Of a stretch of DNA of 35,576 bases, positions 33,626-35,576 are shown piece after piece. How positions within the stretch are numbered: position 1 is the stretch's first letter; the number at the start of each line of letters is the position of its first letter. The DNA is from Chitinophagaceae bacterium (GTDB lineage: Bacteria; Bacteroidota; Bacteroidia; Chitinophagales; Chitinophagaceae). A program made the position numbers and the translations under genes. A model generated the notes under the pieces. The model had not been told where the DNA came from, made no database searches, and saw only the letters and a list, made by a program, of their open reading frames with translations. Location of the stretch: contig JAACZQ010000050.1 of NCBI GenBank assembly GCA_009996675.1, positions 1 to 35,576 of the forward strand. The letters run 5' to 3'.

Positions 33626-33650
33626 GCTGAAAAAACAGCGTTTTTTCAGC
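33626..33650. promoter_or_regulatory. Perfect hairpin in the divergent TonB-receptor/ribBA spacer
   Basis: GCTGAAAAAAC (33626-33636) pairs with GTTTTTTCAGC (33640-33650) around an AGC loop. It lies between two divergent starts (33486 and 33719), where no terminator is expected. It could be an operator dyad. The rest of the spacer is AT-rich with no clear motif. Confidence 0.45.
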
Positions 33651-33697
33651 CCTTTTCGGGTAAAATATTATTTGATGGAAAAGCCGCCCCCAGGGTG

Positions 33698-33705
33698 TAA
33701 TTTTG
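33698..33705 (+). promoter_or_regulatory. -7 box of ribBA
   Basis: TAATTTTG matches TAnnTTTG, 13 bases before the ATG at 33719. No -33 TTG is clear, and the leader would be far too short for an FMN riboswitch. Confidence 0.55.
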
Positions 33706-33718
33706 TAGCCTAATTGAA

Positions 33719-34918
33719 ATGCTGATGTTAGACAGGATAGAGGATGCCATTGAAGACATCCGGAATGGGAAAATGATTATAGTGGTTGACGATGAAGACC
33801 GTGAAAATGAGGGCGATTTTGTAATTGCTGCCCGCCACGCAAGCCCCGAAGTCATTAATTTCATGAGTAAAGAAGGGCGTGGACTGATTTGCGCCGCCCT
33901 TACCGAAGAGCGTTGCCAGGAACTGGACCTTCAGCCCATGGTAAGCTCCAATACGTCCCTGCATGAAACCGCATTTACGGTTTCTGTGGACCTGATTGGT
34001 CAGGGTACCACTACCGGTATCTCTGCCCAGGACCGGTCCAAGACCATTCAGGCCCTGATTGACCCGGCTACCAAACCGGAGGATCTGGGTCGCCCGGGGC
34101 ATATTTTCCCCCTTCGTGCCAAAGCAGGGGGTGTACTGCGCAGAACCGGGCATACCGAAGCAACGGTTGATCTGGCCCGACTGGCCGGTTTGGAACCTGC
34201 AGGTGTGCTGGTAGAAGTGATGAATGAAGACGGTACCATGGCCCGCCTGCCACAGCTGCAGGAAATTGCACAACGCTTCGGATTGCGCATCATTTCTATT
34301 AAAGACCTGATTGATTACCGCCTGAAAACCGATTCCCTCATTGAGGAACTGGTTCGGGTAGATATGCCCACCCGGTATGGCGGTTTCAAACTGGTTGCTT
34401 TCCGCGAAAAAACAACAGGTGCCGAACACCTGGCCCTGATCAAAGGGGAATGGAAACCCGGCGAACCCGTACTCACACGTGTGCACAGCAGTTGTTTTAC
34501 CGGTGATATCCTGGGCAGTTTCCGCTGCGATTGTGGGGAGCAATTACACAAAGCCATGGCCATGGTGGAAGAAGAGGGCCGCGGACTCATTTTGTACATG
34601 AACCAGGAAGGCCGTGGCATCGGACTCATCAATAAACTGAAAGCCTATAAACTCCAGGAAGAGGGAATGGATACCGTCGAAGCCAACCTGCATCTCGGTT
34701 TTGGCATGGATGAGCGCGATTACGGCGTGGGTGCACAGATACTGCGTTACCTGGGTGTTACCAAACTGCGTCTCATGAGTAATAATCCCCGCAAAAGGGC
34801 AGGTTTAAGTGGATACGGACTGGAAATGGTGGATATTATTCCCATTCAAATACCCGCCAATCCGCACAACGAACGCTACCTGCAAACCAAGCGAGATAAA
34901 CTGGGACATGCGTTGTAG
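33719..34918 (+). CDS. ribBA: Bifunctional DHBP synthase/GTP cyclohydrolase II
   Basis: This 399-residue enzyme carries two early steps of riboflavin synthesis. The N-terminal half (about 1-200) is 3,4-dihydroxy-2-butanone-4-phosphate synthase with [11 protein letters not shown] and RxGHTEA motifs. The C-terminal half (about 205-399) is GTP cyclohydrolase II with zinc cysteines in [18 protein letters not shown] and the GRGIGL motif. Both active sites look complete. An ATG two codons on (33725) is an equally possible start. A heptad repeat array follows the stop. Confidence 0.96.
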   Translation: MLMLDRIEDAIEDIRNGKMIIVVDDEDRENEGDFVIAARHASPEVINFMSKEGRGLICAALTEERCQELDLQPMVSSNTSLHETAFTVSVDLIGQGTTTGISAQDRSKTIQALIDPATKPEDLGRPGHIFPLRAKAGGVLRRTGHTEATVDLARLAGLEPAGVLVEVMNEDGTMARLPQLQEIAQRFGLRIISIKDLIDYRLKTDSLIEELVRVDMPTRYGGFKLVAFREKTTGAEHLALIKGEWKPGEPVLTRVHSSCFTGDILGSFRCDCGEQLHKAMAMVEEEGRGLILYMNQEGRGIGLINKLKAYKLQEEGMDTVEANLHLGFGMDERDYGVGAQILRYLGVTKLRLMSNNPRKRAGLSGYGLEMVDIIPIQIPANPHNERYLQTKRDKLGHAL

Positions 34919-34938
34919 GTGATGGTTTTGGTGTATAG

Positions 34939-34980
34939 TTTATGGTTTATGGTTTATGGTTTATGGTTTATGGTTTATGG
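34939..34980. repeat. Six perfect TTTATGG heptads
   Basis: 42 bases made of six identical units begin 20 bases past the ribBA stop. Degenerate relatives lie at 19780-19830 and, complemented, at 11410-11445. The array is not in any likely gene. Confidence 0.9.
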
Positions 34981-35001
34981 TGGTTCTGCTTCAATAAAAA
35001 A

Positions 35002-35045
35002 AGGTTTGATTTTTTGATTGCATAACAGATCAAAAAATCAAACCT
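35002..35045 (-). terminator. Terminator after phoH built from TTTTGAT words
   Basis: A 17-bp perfect stem (35002-35018 with 35029-35045, ten-base loop) is followed on the minus strand by a run of seven T. It should end the phoH transcript, with ribBA convergent. The stem uses the same TTTGATTTTTTGAT words as the spacer after ruvX. Confidence 0.7.
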
Positions 35046-35116
35046 CAAAAATTCAAAACTTTTATGCCTTCTCCAGATTATTAGATCTGAAATCTGACAT
35101 CTGCGATCTTACATTC

Positions 35117-35576
35117 TTAGCGTTCTCTTTCTTCCCTTTCGTGTTCCTTGTCGTAGGCCCTGATGATGGCTTTAACCAGGCGGTGACGAACCACGTCTTC
35201 CTCGTTTAATTCGATATGTGCAATACCATCGATCTGCTGTAAAATGCGTGTGGCTCTTTCCAGGCCGCTGCGCTGATTTCTTGGCAGGTCAATCTGAGTA
35301 GGATCGCCTGTGATGATGGCTTTTGCATTGGCGCCAATACGCGTGAGGAACATTTTCAACTGGAGATCGTTGGTATTCTGTGCTTCATCCAAGATGATGA
35401 AAGCATTATCCAAGGTACGACCCCGCATATAAGCCAGGGGAGCGATTTCGATGGTACGGGTACTCATATAATAGCCCAGTTTGTCGGCCGGAATCATATC
35501 ATCCAGCGCATCATACAAAGGTCTTAAATAGGGGTCAATCTTCTCCTTCAGATCACCCGGCAGAAAACCCAGGCTT
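35117..35576 (-). CDS. phoH: PhoH-family ATPase, C-terminal part
   Basis: The reading frame runs off the right edge, so the N-terminus and Walker A are outside the window. What remains (about 153 codons) begins [24 protein letters not shown] in sense, which is the usual PhoH sequence after Walker A. Walker B is [11 protein letters not shown], followed by GDPTQIDLP and RSGLERA. The C-terminal tail is strongly charged (EHEREERER). It is an RNA-linked ATPase of unclear role, often next to ybeY. A 17-bp hairpin terminator lies past its stop. Confidence 0.95.
   Translation of the reverse strand, partial: SLGFLPGDLKEKIDPYLRPLYDALDDMIPADKLGYYMSTRTIEIAPLAYMRGRTLDNAFIILDEAQNTNDLQLKMFLTRIGANAKAIITGDPTQIDLPRNQRSGLERATRILQQIDGIAHIELNEEDVVRHRLVKAIIRAYDKEHEREERER

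Noticed and set aside
33487..33718. Possible FMN riboswitch ahead of ribBA
   Set aside because: The -7 box is only 13 bases before the start, leaving no room for an aptamer, and no RFN-like conserved elements are seen.
33728..34543. Open frame of 271 codons opposite ribBA
   Set aside because: Antisense to both RibBA domains, with no motif of its own.
34939..34980. CRISPR-like array
   Set aside because: The heptads are contiguous without unique spacers and there are no cas genes in the window.

Overview
The window reads as chromosomal DNA of a Bacteroidota bacterium, most likely of the Chitinophagaceae/Sphingobacteriales kind. Pointers are several TAnnTTTG-type -7 boxes just upstream of start codons, little Shine-Dalgarno sequence, a very large TonB-dependent receptor with a carboxypeptidase-like N-terminal domain, a WG-repeat secreted protein, an ECF sigma factor paired with a membrane-anchored beta-barrel protein, and an MqnP-type UbiA prenyltransferase. 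Genus and species cannot be fixed from sequence reading alone.

Region 1 (about 83-10080) is an AT-rich integrated element of about 9.98 kb inserted in the 3' end of a tRNA-Asp gene. Its ends are a perfect 19-bp duplication (83-101 and 10062-10080). It carries a tyrosine recombinase followed by a possible RteC-like gene, an excisionase-like HTH protein, a RepA-like RecA-fold ATPase and several small unknown genes. Two anti-phage modules fill its left part: an AAA ATPase plus subtilisin-like protease pair matching IetAS, and an HD-domain dGTPase-like enzyme preceded by a 65-codon ORF. No relaxase, primase or capsid gene is visible. The element restores the tRNA 3' end and brings a new terminator hairpin; the original terminator lies outside the left end. 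It also holds a nested pair of long inverted repeats (8094-8204) and a 14-bp perfect dyad over a start codon (6357-6387).

Region 2 (10063-22629) is housekeeping DNA of clearly higher G+C: tRNA-Asp, a decayed second tRNA-Asp copy, accA, dapA, a DUF1624-type membrane protein, a WG-repeat protein, mutS, a secreted M28 peptidase, a SpoU-type RNA methyltransferase, a UbiA-like prenyltransferase, ruvX and def.

Region 3 (22626-30000) holds envelope and uncharacterised functions: a secreted protein coupled to def, a lipoprotein, an ECF sigma factor directly followed by a protein that joins an anti-sigma-like N-terminus, one membrane helix, a long linker and an outer-membrane barrel, then a GCS2-type carboxylate-amine ligase overlapping an ATP-grasp enzyme, with a divergent cytoplasmic esterase-like hydrolase. 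The last three look like an uncharacterised amide-bond-forming pathway.

Region 4 (30000-35576) has a 1089-residue TonB-dependent receptor, ribBA, and the C-terminal part of phoH running off the right edge. The chromosomal spacers, but not those of the element, share a vocabulary of short tandem and dispersed repeats.
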